This document shows positions 1-8,637 of a stretch of 64,000 nt of DNA, in pieces; position 1 is the first letter of the stretch, and the number at the start of each line of letters is the position of its first letter. The stretch covers positions 19,361 through 83,360 of the forward strand of contig NZ_BMIS01000013.1 of assembly GCF_014642675.1 (NCBI RefSeq). The letters are read 5' to 3'. The notes beneath the pieces are model-generated. The model worked only from the letters and a program-made list of their open reading frames with translations, was not told where the DNA came from and searched no databases. This DNA comes from Nesterenkonia cremea. GTDB lineage: Bacteria > Actinomycetota > Actinomycetes > Actinomycetales > Micrococcaceae. The position numbers and the translations under genes were made by a program.

Positions 1-12
1 GCGCCGATGCGG

Positions 13-852
13 CTATTTCGGGTCCAACCGAACGGACCCGTCCAGCCGGATGGTCTCCCCGTTGAGCATGGGATTCTCCAGGATCTGCAGCACGGTCCGG
101 GCATAGTCCTCCGGCCTGCCCAGCCGCGCAGGGTGCAGAGTCTTGGCCCGCAGGGAATCCCGGGCGGCCTCCGGCAGACCGTCCATCATGGGGGTCTCGA
201 AGAGCCCCGGGGCGATGGTCATCACCCGGATGCTGTGCCGGGCGAGCTCGCGGGCCGCCGGCAGGGTCAGCGAGGCCACCGCGCCCTTGGAGGCGGAGTA
301 GGAGATCTGGCCGATCTGCCCGTCGAAGGCCGCCACAGAGGCCGTGTTGATCAGCACCCCGCGGTCGCCTCCCTCGCCGCCGAGGGGCTGGTTCTGGGTC
401 ATCGCCTCCGCCGCTGCGGTCATCAGGTTCACCGTGCCGCCGGTGTTCACCGCCAGGACCTTCATGAACTGTTCAGCAGGCAGCGCCCCTTCTCTGCCCA
501 GCAGCTTGCCGGGAGTGGCGATGCCGGCGCAGCTGACGGCCGCGCGCAGCGGCGCCTGGGACTGGGCCTGCTCCACCGCACTGCGGAGGACCTGAGGGTC
601 GGTGACGTCGCCGGGGTGGAAGGTGGCCCGCTCCCCCAATGCGGCCACAGCCGCGGCACGGGGGGACTCGGGAACGGCTGCGCCACCGGAACCACCTGTG
701 TCAGCTGAGCCGTCGCTGCCACCGGAGCCGCCGGCGTCGGGAAGGTCCACGACCACCACATGGGCGCCGGCCTCGATCAGGGCGGCCGCCGTGGCATGCC
801 CCAGACCAGAGGCCCCTCCCGTGACGACGGCGCTGGCAGTGCTCAGATCCAT
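13..852 (-). CDS. short-chain dehydrogenase/reductase, 3-hydroxyacyl-CoA dehydrogenase type II-like
   Basis: This is an NAD(P)-dependent oxidoreductase of the classical SDR family, 279 aa. The N-terminus carries the dinucleotide-binding glycine motif TGGASGLG, and the catalytic Tyr/Lys lie in YSASKGAVA. The closing RLDGSVRLDPK is typical of the HSD17B10-like 3-hydroxyacyl-CoA dehydrogenases. A GGAGGA ribosome site sits about 7 bases before the ATG at 852; the in-frame reading upstream of it lacks one. The loop after beta-2 carries a Gly/Ser-rich insertion (about residues 36-56) that is unusual for the family. It diverges from an acyl-CoA dehydrogenase, which fits a role in fatty or branched acyl-CoA beta-oxidation. 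The exact substrate is not determinable. Confidence 0.85.
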   Translation of the reverse strand: MDLSTASAVVTGGASGLGHATAAALIEAGAHVVVVDLPDAGGSGGSDGSADTGGSGGAAVPESPRAAAVAALGERATFHPGDVTDPQVLRSAVEQAQSQAPLRAAVSCAGIATPGKLLGREGALPAEQFMKVLAVNTGGTVNLMTAAAEAMTQNQPLGGEGGDRGVLINTASVAAFDGQIGQISYSASKGAVASLTLPAARELARHSIRVMTIAPGLFETPMMDGLPEAARDSLRAKTLHPARLGRPEDYARTVLQILENPMLNGETIRLDGSVRLDPK

Positions 853-870
853 AAGCTGCTCCTCCTGATA

Positions 871-886
871 CGTGACTGACCTCACG
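871..886. promoter_or_regulatory. inverted repeat in divergent promoter region
   Basis: CGTGA-N6-TCACG is a perfect 5-6-5 inverted repeat just upstream of the SDR start, within the 160-base region shared with the divergent acyl-CoA dehydrogenase. It could be an operator for a TetR/FadR-type regulator, but short palindromes are common by chance. Confidence 0.25.
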
Positions 887-1012
887 TCAGACTATAGGGG
901 CTGCGGCCTGCTTGACAGGGCAGTCTCGCGCTCATCCCTGACCCCAAGCTTCTGTGATTCATGTCACTATAGACGCAGAGAACAGATCCGCGGCAGCAGG
1001 AGGCAGCCAGAT

Positions 1013-2293
1013 ATGACCACGCCGACCACACCGGGGTACTCCGCGACGCCGGGCCCTGCAACTGGGGACCGGGCAGCTGGAGACCGGGCAGCTTCAGACC
1101 GCTGGCTCCCAGACCAGGCGATCGCCGATCAGCTGCACAGCAGCGATGAGCACCCGGATCTGCTGGATCTCGCCCGACACCTCGACGAGGGCGAGCGCCG
1201 CCGACTGCAGGCCATCGAAGAGGTGGCCCAGCAGCGCATCCGCCCGAAATGCATCGAGCCGTGGAACCGTGAGGAGCTGCCGCGGAAGCTGATCGCCGAG
1301 CTGGGTCGGCTCGGCCTGGGTGAGATCTCCGTGGACGGCTCCTCCGCCCTGTTCCAAGGGCTGGCCCATGCCGCCCTGGCCCGTGCGGACCTCTCACTGT
1401 CCACACTGATCGGTATCCATAACGAACTGCTGGTGGGGCTGATCGACAGCCTGGGATCGCCGCAGCAGCGCGGGACCTGGCTGCCGGAGCTGCGGTCGCT
1501 GAGAACCCTGGGGGCCTTCTGCCTGACCGAGCCGGATCACGGATCCGACATCGCCCGAGGGCTGGCCACCACTGCCACGCTGAAGGCAGGCCGATGGCAT
1601 ATCCGCGGGCAGAAGCGGTGGATCGGGATGGGTGCCGTGGCCGACCTCGCCCTGATCTGGGCGCGGGACACCTCCGATGACCAGATCAAGGGCTTCCTGG
1701 TGCCCACCGACGTGCCCGGCTACCGGGCCGAGGGCATCACGCAGAAGACCGGGCTGCGGATCATGCAGAACGCCGAGATCCAGCTGGACCTCCACGTGCC
1801 GGAATCCTCGCAGTTGGCCGGTGCCACCAGTTTCTCCGCCGTCCATGCCGCCCTGCGGGACTCCCGTGCCTGGGTGGGCTGGCAGGCCGTGGGGGCGCAG
1901 CAGTCGCTCTTCGACATCGCTCGCAGCTATGCCGCCGGGCGCGACCAGTTCGGCCGGCCCATCGGCTCCTTCCAGCTGGTGCAGTCCGCCCTGGCCCAGG
2001 TGGCTGGGAACATGGGCGTCTCCACCGCGTTCATGGGCGAGGTGACCCGGCTCCAGGCCGAAGACCGGCTGACCATGCTGCGCGCCAGCCTGGCGAAGTC
2101 CACGCTGACCCGTCTGGCCCGAGAATCCGCCGCCGTCGCCCGGGAGATCCTGGGCGGCAACGGGATCCTCAGCAGCCATGAGATCGCCAAAGTGGCCGCA
2201 GACATAGAGGCCGTCCACGCCTATGAGGGCAGCTATGGCATCAACCTGCTGATCGCCGGACGTGAGATCACCGGGATCTCAGCCTTCGGCTGA
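1013..2293 (+). CDS. acyl-CoA dehydrogenase, glutaryl-CoA dehydrogenase-like
   Basis: This is a FAD-dependent acyl-CoA dehydrogenase of 426 aa that introduces an alpha-beta double bond into acyl-CoA thioesters. The family signatures FCLTEPDHGSD (FAD/substrate loop), GQKRWIGMG and GRDQFGRPIGSFQLVQ are all present. The C-terminal HAYEGSYGINLLIAGREITG places the catalytic Glu where glutaryl-CoA dehydrogenases have it (YEGTxxI...GRxITG). The ATG at 1013 has an AGGAGG site 9 bases upstream, so the longer upstream reading is rejected. The first 35 residues are low-complexity (TPTTPGYSATPGPATGDRAA). Its stop lies 2 bases from the convergent ppc stop. Whether it acts on glutaryl-CoA or another acyl-CoA is open. 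Confidence 0.85.
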   Translation: MTTPTTPGYSATPGPATGDRAAGDRAASDRWLPDQAIADQLHSSDEHPDLLDLARHLDEGERRRLQAIEEVAQQRIRPKCIEPWNREELPRKLIAELGRLGLGEISVDGSSALFQGLAHAALARADLSLSTLIGIHNELLVGLIDSLGSPQQRGTWLPELRSLRTLGAFCLTEPDHGSDIARGLATTATLKAGRWHIRGQKRWIGMGAVADLALIWARDTSDDQIKGFLVPTDVPGYRAEGITQKTGLRIMQNAEIQLDLHVPESSQLAGATSFSAVHAALRDSRAWVGWQAVGAQQSLFDIARSYAAGRDQFGRPIGSFQLVQSALAQVAGNMGVSTAFMGEVTRLQAEDRLTMLRASLAKSTLTRLARESAAVAREILGGNGILSSHEIAKVAADIEAVHAYEGSYGINLLIAGREITGISAFG

Positions 2294-2295
2294 GC

Positions 2296-4992
2296 TCAGC
2301 CGGTGTTCTGCAGGCCGGCGGCAACACCCTTGAGCGAGATGAGCAGGAGGTTGCGTGCGTCGTCGAGGGTCTTCTCCTCGGCCGTGTCACCGGAGCGCAG
2401 CGTGCGCAGGGCACGCAGCTGGATCAGTGAGAGCGCATCCACATAGGGGTTGCGCAGCTGGACCGCACGGCCCAGCACACGGTGCTCCTCCAGCAGGCGC
2501 TGCTGGTCGGTGATGAGCAGAACCCACTTGGTGGTCACGTCCAGCTCCTCCAGCACCAGAGCCGAGAGATCCTCGCGGTCACCCAGGGCCAGGTAGCGCT
2601 CGGCGATGCGCCGGTCGGTCTTGGCCAGGGACATCTCGATGTTATCGATCAGCGCGCGGAACAGCGGCCATTCGGCGTAGGCCGAGCGCAGCAGCTCCAC
2701 ATCATCGATGGACTCCAGCGCGGTGCCCAGGCCGTACCAGCCGGTCAGGTTGATCCGCGCCTGCCCCCAGGCGAAGTTCCACGGAATGGCGCGCAGATCC
2801 TCCAGGGACTCCACGGAGAGGCCACGCTTGGCCGGACGGGAGCCGATGACCAGCAGACCCACCTCGTCCTGCGGGGTGACCTGGGCGAACCACGGAGCGA
2901 AGCCGTCGGCGCCGACCAGACCGTGGAATCGCTCACGGGAGACCTCGTCCATAGTCTGAGCCAGATCGGCGAAGCGCCGGGCGGCCTCCGCATTGCGCTT
3001 CTCTGTGGAGGGGGCCGAGGCCATCAGCGTGGCCGCAACCACCTGCTCGATGTGGCGCAGGGCGATCTCCGGGTTGCCGTAGCGGGCGGAGATGACTTCG
3101 CCCTGCTCGGTGACTTTGAAACGCAGGTCCACCGAATGCGGCGGCTGAGCCATGATGGCGCGGTTGGCCGGTCCGCCGCCGCGGCCCAGAGCACCGCCGC
3201 GGCCGTGGAACTGGGTCAAGGTGATGTCGTTCTCGATGGCCCAGGCGGCGATCTTCTCCTGCGCCTCATACAGGGCCAAGGTGGCGGCCACCGGGCCGAC
3301 GTCCTTGGAGGAGTCGGAGTAGCCGAGCATGACCTCCATGCGGCGCCCGGTCTGCTCCAGACGGGCCTGCAGATGCGGGTTCTGCAGGATCTCATCCAGA
3401 ATGCGCGGGGCGTTCTGCAGATCGTCGTAGGTCTCGAACAGCGGGATCACATCCAGCACCGGGACGTTCTCCGGTCCGCCGAGCGCCTTCTCCGCCAGGG
3501 TGTAGACATCGGCCAGGTTCTGCGCGGACTGGGTGAAGGAGACGATATAGCGGCGTGCGGCATCCATGCCGTAGCGCTGCTGGACCGAGGCGATGGCCCG
3601 GAAGGTCTCCAGGACCTCCTCCCCCGGCACGGCCATCTTCTTGCCGGAGGCCTCATAGCCCTGCGGGTCCTCCAGCCATTCCAAAGTCTGGCTGTGCACG
3701 GCCGAGTGCTGCCGAACCTCGAGCTCCGCCAAGTGGAAGCCGAAGGTCTCCACCTGCCAGATCAGCTCCTGCAGATCGCCGTAGGCAGCACGCTGGGCCC
3801 CTCCCTCGGACAGAGAGGTCTGGACGACCTTCAGATCATCGATGAGCTCCTGCGGGACGGAGTAGGCCAGGTCGGCGTCGCGCTGGCGGGTGGCCTCCAC
3901 ACGGCCGGCGATGGCGAGCATCACCTGGCGGTGCGGCTCGCCCGGGGAGTGCTCTGCCGCCGTCGTCGTCAGCTCTTCGGAGAGCTGCTTATAGCGGTTC
4001 CACAGCGTGGTCAGCTTCTCGTTCGGCGGGGTGTAACGCTCATCGAGGGTCAGCGAGAGTCCCACGTTGCGGGAGCGGGACTCCAGCTCGGAGAGCACGC
4101 GGTCGGCGGCCTGGGCCACGGCCTGACGGGTGATGGAGGCGGTGACGTTGGGGTTGCCGTCGCGGTCGCCGGCGATCCAGGATCCCAGGCGGATGAAGGC
4201 CGGAGCCTTGGGCGCGCCCGCGCCGCTGTCCTCGCCCTGCAGCCAGTCATCCATGCGGCGGTAGGCCTGGGTGAAGGTCTTGGAGAAGGAGTTGTCGAAG
4301 TGGCCCAGGGCGGTGCGCACCTCATCCAGCGGCGAGGGGCTGGAGACGCGCAGCTGGGCAGTGCGCCACATGTTGTCGATCTCTTCGAGCATCTCCCGGC
4401 GGTTCTTGGCCCGAGCACCGGTGCCCATCCGGGGGTCGTCCCGCTCGTCGAGCAGCTCGCCGATGCGCCGGACCGAGGCGGTGATGGCGTTGCGCCGCGC
4501 CTCGGTGGGGTGGGCGGTGAGCACCGGCTGGAACCGCAGCTCCTTGAGGCGGCGCTCGGCCTCGCGCTGACCGACCTCCTCAGAGAGGTGGGCGAGCGCC
4601 GAGGCGACCGAGTCGGACGGCTTCTGTTCGGTCAGCGGCACCTCGCCGTCGCGGGAGCGCAGCGTGCGCACCCGGTGCTGCTCCTCAGCGAGGTTGGCCA
4701 GCAGGAAGTAGCAGGTGAAGGCGCGGGCGACTTCGCGGGCTCGGTAGGCGGAGAAGGAGTCGACCAGCTCCTCCGCTGCGGCCAGCGCGTCGCCGTCGGG
4801 ATCATCCAGCGCCGAGATGGTCAGCTCGCGCAGCTTCTCCACGTCCTGGAGCAGGCCCTCCGAGCCGTACTCGTTGAGCACCTGGCCCAGCAGCTCGCCG
4901 AGGAGCCCGACGTCGTGCCGCATCTCCTCAGGGATCTCGTGCATCGCAGCAGAGCGGGTGTGTGAGCCGGTGACGGCAGCTTCATGGGTCAT
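2296..4992 (-). CDS. ppc: phosphoenolpyruvate carboxylase
   Basis: The enzyme carboxylates PEP with bicarbonate to oxaloacetate, an anaplerotic feed into the TCA cycle. The 898 aa product has both active-site blocks, VLTAHPTEARRNAI with the catalytic His near residue 161 and GYSDSSKDVGPVAA, followed by FHGRGGALGRGGGPANRA. It ends in the near-invariant QNTG. The start ATG at 4992 is preceded by GGAGGAG at a spacing of 6; an in-frame GTG 15 bases upstream lies inside that ribosome site and is rejected. The length matches the family. The gene converges with the acyl-CoA dehydrogenase with only 2 bases between the stop codons, so transcripts must overlap. No hairpin terminator is visible. Confidence 0.97.
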   Translation of the reverse strand: MTHEAAVTGSHTRSAAMHEIPEEMRHDVGLLGELLGQVLNEYGSEGLLQDVEKLRELTISALDDPDGDALAAAEELVDSFSAYRAREVARAFTCYFLLANLAEEQHRVRTLRSRDGEVPLTEQKPSDSVASALAHLSEEVGQREAERRLKELRFQPVLTAHPTEARRNAITASVRRIGELLDERDDPRMGTGARAKNRREMLEEIDNMWRTAQLRVSSPSPLDEVRTALGHFDNSFSKTFTQAYRRMDDWLQGEDSGAGAPKAPAFIRLGSWIAGDRDGNPNVTASITRQAVAQAADRVLSELESRSRNVGLSLTLDERYTPPNEKLTTLWNRYKQLSEELTTTAAEHSPGEPHRQVMLAIAGRVEATRQRDADLAYSVPQELIDDLKVVQTSLSEGGAQRAAYGDLQELIWQVETFGFHLAELEVRQHSAVHSQTLEWLEDPQGYEASGKKMAVPGEEVLETFRAIASVQQRYGMDAARRYIVSFTQSAQNLADVYTLAEKALGGPENVPVLDVIPLFETYDDLQNAPRILDEILQNPHLQARLEQTGRRMEVMLGYSDSSKDVGPVAATLALYEAQEKIAAWAIENDITLTQFHGRGGALGRGGGPANRAIMAQPPHSVDLRFKVTEQGEVISARYGNPEIALRHIEQVVAATLMASAPSTEKRNAEAARRFADLAQTMDEVSRERFHGLVGADGFAPWFAQVTPQDEVGLLVIGSRPAKRGLSVESLEDLRAIPWNFAWGQARINLTGWYGLGTALESIDDVELLRSAYAEWPLFRALIDNIEMSLAKTDRRIAERYLALGDREDLSALVLEELDVTTKWVLLITDQQRLLEEHRVLGRAVQLRNPYVDALSLIQLRALRTLRSGDTAEEKTLDDARNLLLISLKGVAAGLQNTG

Positions 4993-5188
4993 GCGATTCT
5001 CCTCCACAGAACAAGATGCTCATGAGGCCCTCGCGTGACCCCATCGTCACGCCTTGTCGACCTCACAGACTACCAAGGTCCGCGCGGCAGCGAGTGATCC
5101 GCGTCATGGAAGACCGCTCTGTGGACACCGGGGCGGGTATTCCGGGCGGCCCTGCGGCCGGTGCGGCGGGCGGTCATGCGGCCGGTGA

Positions 5189-7138
5189 TCACTCGTCTCC
5201 GCGCAGCGCCCGACGCCGGCTCTCCAGCTCCATCAGCTCGGCGTTCAGCGCGCGGTGCTCCTCCGGGTTCTCCGCCGGATTCATCCGCTGCAGGCGCCCG
5301 ATGAGATTGGCCTTCTGATGGGTGATCTTCAGCTCCACCAGCCGGTTGAGGATGGACTGGCAGTAGTTCTCCAAGTCCTCCTCGGTACGGGTGGGCAACG
5401 TGGTGACCGCCAGCTCGGAGACCAGCGAACGGATGGGCTCAGGCACCTCGTCCCGGACGTTCTGCACCCAGTTCCGCGGGTCCGAGGCCTGGGCCGCGGC
5501 CACCCGGATGCCGTCGTGGATGGCCTGATGCGCCGGGGCGGTGAAGCGGACGGTGAAGATCTCCTCCCACTGCTCAGCGGTCAGCCGCGTGGGGTGCTGG
5601 AGGATGACCTCCAGCGCCTGGCGCTCCATCATGACCGCCGGGTCCCGGGTGTCGGGCCGTTGGAACTGCGGCATGGCGGGCATCCCCGGATCGGCCAGAT
5701 CGCCGGGGGGCCCCTGACCGCCCGGGCCGGGCTGGAAGCCGCCCTGATCATGGGGCGGGGGATCCCCCTGGCGGCTGGGCCGGGAGTCGGGCTCGGAGCC
5801 GGGCTGGAGGCCGCGGCGTCGGGCGGATTCCACCGCACGGACGACGTCGTCCATCTCCGCACCCAGCCAGCCGGCCAGCTCCCGGGTGTAGGCCGGGCGC
5901 AGAGCTGGGTCCTTGATGCCGCCGACGATGGGAGCGGTGGCGCGCAGCGCCTGGACCCGGCCTTCGATGGTGTTGAGGTCGAAGTCCTTGAGCTTGGCGC
6001 GGATGGCGAATTCGAACAGCGGCGTCTTGGAGCCGATCAGCTCCTTGACCGCTTCGTCCCCGCGGTGCTGGCGCACATCGCAGGGGTCCATACCCGCGGG
6101 GCCCACCGCGATGAAGGTCTTGGCGAGGAACATATGGTCCTCTTTGAAGGCTTTGAGGGCGGCCTGCTGACCGGCGTCGTCGCCGTCGAAGGTGAAGATC
6201 ACCTCTCCCCCGCCGCCGTCGTCGGAGAGCAGGCGCCGGGCCACCTTCACGTGCCCCTCGCCGAAGGCGGTGCCGCAGGTGGCCACCGCGGTCTCCACCC
6301 CGGCCACATGGCAGGCCATGACGTCGGTGTAGCCCTCCACCACCACCAGCTGGCGCTGCTTAGCGATGTTCCGCTTGGCGTGCTCGATCCCGTAGAGGAC
6401 CTGGGACTTCTTATAGACCTGGGTCTCCGGGGAATTCAGGTACTTGGGGCCCTTGTCATCCTCGTAGAGGCGCCGGCCGCCGAAGCCCACGGTGTTGCCG
6501 GTCATATCTCGGATGGGCCACATGAGCCGGCCGCGGAAGCGGTCGTAGATGCCGCGGCTGCCCTCGGAGAACATGCCGGTCAGCTTGAGCTCGTCGTCGC
6601 GGAAGCCCTTGGTGCGCAGGTGCTTGAGCAGGTTGTCCCAGCCCTTGGGCGCGTAGCCGACGTCGAACTTCTCGGCATGCTCGCGGGTGAAGCCGCGGTC
6701 CTGGAGGAACTCACGGGCGGTCTGCGCCTCCGGGGAGAGCAGGGCGGAGCGGTAGAACTCATCGGCGATCTTATGGGCATCCAGCATGCGCTGACGCCGC
6801 CCGATCTCTTCCTTGTCCGGGCCCTTGCCGCCGTCCTCGTAGCGCAGTTCGATGCCGTACTTTCCGGCCAGGCGTTCCACCGTCTCCTGAAAGCTGGTGT
6901 GGTCCATGGCCATCAGAAAGGCGATGACGTCGCCGGACTCCCCGCAGCCGAAGCAGTGATAGGTGCCCACCTGCGGGCGGATGTGGAAGCTGGGGGTGCG
7001 CTCGTCGTGGAAGGGGCAGAGCCCCTTCCAGCTGCCGATGCCGGCGCCCTTGAGGGTGACGTACTGCTCGACGACTTCACGCAGATCCGCACGTTCGCGT
7101 ACGGCGTCGATGTCTTCGCGCTTGATCAGTCCTGCCAC
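5189..7138 (-). CDS. dnaG: DNA primase
   Basis: This primase synthesises RNA primers at the replication fork. The 649 aa protein begins with the CHC2 zinc domain (C41PFH44 ... C62FGC65). The TOPRIM domain follows, with VVVEGYTDVMACH and FTFDGDDAGQQAALKAF carrying the metal-binding Glu and Asp residues. The C-terminal region is separated by a Pro/Gly/Asp-rich linker (about residues 440-490) and should be the helicase-binding domain. The start is GTG, with no strong ribosome site. The dgt gene lies upstream on the same strand, an arrangement I recall as common in actinobacteria; here ybaK and a rhodanese gene have come between them. Confidence 0.96.
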   Translation of the reverse strand: MAGLIKREDIDAVRERADLREVVEQYVTLKGAGIGSWKGLCPFHDERTPSFHIRPQVGTYHCFGCGESGDVIAFLMAMDHTSFQETVERLAGKYGIELRYEDGGKGPDKEEIGRRQRMLDAHKIADEFYRSALLSPEAQTAREFLQDRGFTREHAEKFDVGYAPKGWDNLLKHLRTKGFRDDELKLTGMFSEGSRGIYDRFRGRLMWPIRDMTGNTVGFGGRRLYEDDKGPKYLNSPETQVYKKSQVLYGIEHAKRNIAKQRQLVVVEGYTDVMACHVAGVETAVATCGTAFGEGHVKVARRLLSDDGGGGEVIFTFDGDDAGQQAALKAFKEDHMFLAKTFIAVGPAGMDPCDVRQHRGDEAVKELIGSKTPLFEFAIRAKLKDFDLNTIEGRVQALRATAPIVGGIKDPALRPAYTRELAGWLGAEMDDVVRAVESARRRGLQPGSEPDSRPSRQGDPPPHDQGGFQPGPGGQGPPGDLADPGMPAMPQFQRPDTRDPAVMMERQALEVILQHPTRLTAEQWEEIFTVRFTAPAHQAIHDGIRVAAAQASDPRNWVQNVRDEVPEPIRSLVSELAVTTLPTRTEEDLENYCQSILNRLVELKITHQKANLIGRLQRMNPAENPEEHRALNAELMELESRRRALRGDE

Positions 7139-7257
7139 AGGACAACTCTAGCCACTCTGGGCAAATCTGCGGTCAGATTCTCCACAGGTCCGCCCATCCG
7201 TCGGACCCGGCCGGCGCTCTGGGGAATCCCGGTGACCCCATCCGGGTTGACCCGGAC

Positions 7258-7821
7258 ATGGACACGATGGACATCGAGCACACCGGCCCTGCTGACGTCG
7301 AGCTCTCCCAGGCGGACCGCGCCTCAGTGCAGCGGCTGACCGCCGACTCCGCCGCCCGCGGGGTGGAGCTGACGCTCGTGGCCCGCGGCGAGGCCCGGTC
7401 CTTGGAGGAGGCCGCGGCGAACATCGGGGTCGAGCCCCGGGAGATCGTCAAGACCCTGGTCGCCAAGACCAAGGTCTCCCAGACCGCCCGCGAGCACAGC
7501 TATGTGCTGGTCCTCATCCCCGGGGACCGTCAGGTGGACTGGGCCAAGCTGCGGCGGCTGGCCGGGATGAAGAAGATGTCCATGACCTCGCCCGAGGAGG
7601 CGGTGGAGGCCACCGGGTATCGGCCCGGCACCATCACGCCCTTCGGCGCGGAGACCGCCGAAGGCATCCGCTGGCGCGTCTATGCGGATGAGTCGATCAC
7701 CGGGCGCATCGCCATGGGCGCCGGCGCCCACGGGCTGAGCCTCTTCGTAGACTCGGAGGCACTCTTCACCGCCTACGACGTCGTCACCGGCAACATCTCG
7801 AAAGACCCGCAGGAGGCCTGA
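7258..7821 (+). CDS. ybaK: YbaK/EbsC-family aminoacyl-tRNA deacylase
   Basis: This is a 187 aa stand-alone editing-domain protein of the YbaK/ProX family, which hydrolyses mischarged Cys-tRNA(Pro) or similar species in trans. Family features are the conserved Lys in EIVKTLVAK, a VLVLIPGDRQVDWAKLRR segment, and the GYRPGTITPFG loop that binds the tRNA 3' end. The start is uncertain: ATG at 7258 and ATG at 7267 are both in frame and neither has a good ribosome site. It is the only plus-strand gene between minus-strand neighbours, and its stop lies 7 bases from the rhodanese stop. Confidence 0.85.
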   Translation: MDTMDIEHTGPADVELSQADRASVQRLTADSAARGVELTLVARGEARSLEEAAANIGVEPREIVKTLVAKTKVSQTAREHSYVLVLIPGDRQVDWAKLRRLAGMKKMSMTSPEEAVEATGYRPGTITPFGAETAEGIRWRVYADESITGRIAMGAGAHGLSLFVDSEALFTAYDVVTGNISKDPQEA

Positions 7822-7828
7822 GCGGCCC

Positions 7829-8443
7829 TCACCGGTCCTGGGGCGGGTCCTCCAGCTGAGCGAGCACGTCCTCGATCCGAACCGGCCCCTCGGGGTCCTG
7901 ATTCCATGGCATCCGAGCCAGCACCTGGGCCATTCCACAGGTGTTCGAGGCGGCCGAATAGATCAGGCCCGAGGCGATCGCCCCAGAGATCACGCGTGCC
8001 TTCGGGCTGAGGAGACGCCCGCCGAGCAGCCCGACGAGCACCAGCGACCCAGCCGCCATGCGCACCTGCCGCTCCATGGCCCACGGGCCCTCGCCCCTCT
8101 GGACCGCAGCGTCGCCGACGGCCGCACGGTAGCCGTTCAGCCCGCCGTCGAGCACCCTGGCCTCCGTGAGGCCCGCACCGGCGAGCAGCTCCCGCGCCTG
8201 CCGAGATCGTGGGCCGGACTGGCACAGCACCACCACGGGGCGATCTGCGTCGGCGAGCGCGTCCGCGAGCCGCTGAGTCTCACCCCGGACGAGCTCCTCG
8301 GGCACGAGGACGGATCCGGTCAGGTGCGCGCCACGGTGCTCCGCGGGCGTACGTACGTCGAGCAGCACCGGCGCCACGGCACCGTTGAGCAGCTCACGGA
8401 GCTCGTCGACGCTGATGGTGGTCTCGGGGTTCTGAGCGGTCAT
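7829..8443 (-). CDS. rhodanese-like domain protein with C-terminal membrane segments (YgaP type)
   Basis: This 204 aa protein has an N-terminal rhodanese domain with LLDVRTPAEHRGAHLTGS and the active-site loop CQSGPRSRQA (sulfur-carrying Cys). After it come two hydrophobic stretches in a DUF2892-like tail (AAGSLVLVGLLGGRLL and VISGAIASGLIYSAAS). The YgaP family is a membrane sulfurtransferase that moves sulfane sulfur or reacts with S-nitrosyl groups. The start ATG at 8443 has GGAGG at a spacing of 6. The first 26 bases of the initiation region are duplicated exactly upstream (8441-8466 and 8467-8492), which creates a short overlapping upstream reading frame. Confidence 0.85.
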   Translation of the reverse strand: MTAQNPETTISVDELRELLNGAVAPVLLDVRTPAEHRGAHLTGSVLVPEELVRGETQRLADALADADRPVVVLCQSGPRSRQARELLAGAGLTEARVLDGGLNGYRAAVGDAAVQRGEGPWAMERQVRMAAGSLVLVGLLGGRLLSPKARVISGAIASGLIYSAASNTCGMAQVLARMPWNQDPEGPVRIEDVLAQLEDPPQDR

Positions 8444-8492
8444 CCGGGCCTCCAGCGTGCAGGGGTCATCCGGGCCTCCAGCGTGCAGGGGT
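8441..8492. repeat. 26-bp exact tandem duplication spanning ribosome site and start codon
   Basis: Bases 8441-8466 are repeated without change at 8467-8492. On the minus strand each copy carries a GGAGG ribosome site and an ATG. The distal ATG (8469) opens a nine-codon frame, MTPARWRPG, whose TGA overlaps the rhodanese ATG as ATGA. Confidence 0.9.
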
Positions 8493-8637
8493 CGTCGCGG
8501 GTCACGGTGCGGTGCCAGGCCCCTGTCTCGGAACCGGCCCGATCTCGCAGGTTCCAGTCTAGTGGACCTCCCCGGCGAATCCCACCTGGGTTTATCCTCC
8601 GCCCGCGGCGCCACCTGAGCCTGCGGGTCGGCGATCC

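Noticed and set aside
872..1012. 47-residue N-terminal extension of the acyl-CoA dehydrogenase
   Set aside because: It contains the ribosome site of the internal ATG and the divergent promoter region, and its composition is unlike the family.
2482..4965. 827-codon open frame opposite ppc
   Set aside because: It lies antisense to a full set of PEP carboxylase motifs. Its Leu/Gly/His/Gln-rich translation is typical of a GC-rich shadow frame.
5016..5318. Short plus-strand frame between ppc and dnaG
   Set aside because: It overlaps the dnaG 3' end in antisense, has no ribosome site and no conserved-looking segment. The 196-base gap appears empty apart from the ppc leader.
5255..7339. 694-codon frame opposite dnaG
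   Set aside because: It is antisense to a complete primase with zinc and TOPRIM motifs, and its translation has no recognisable domain.
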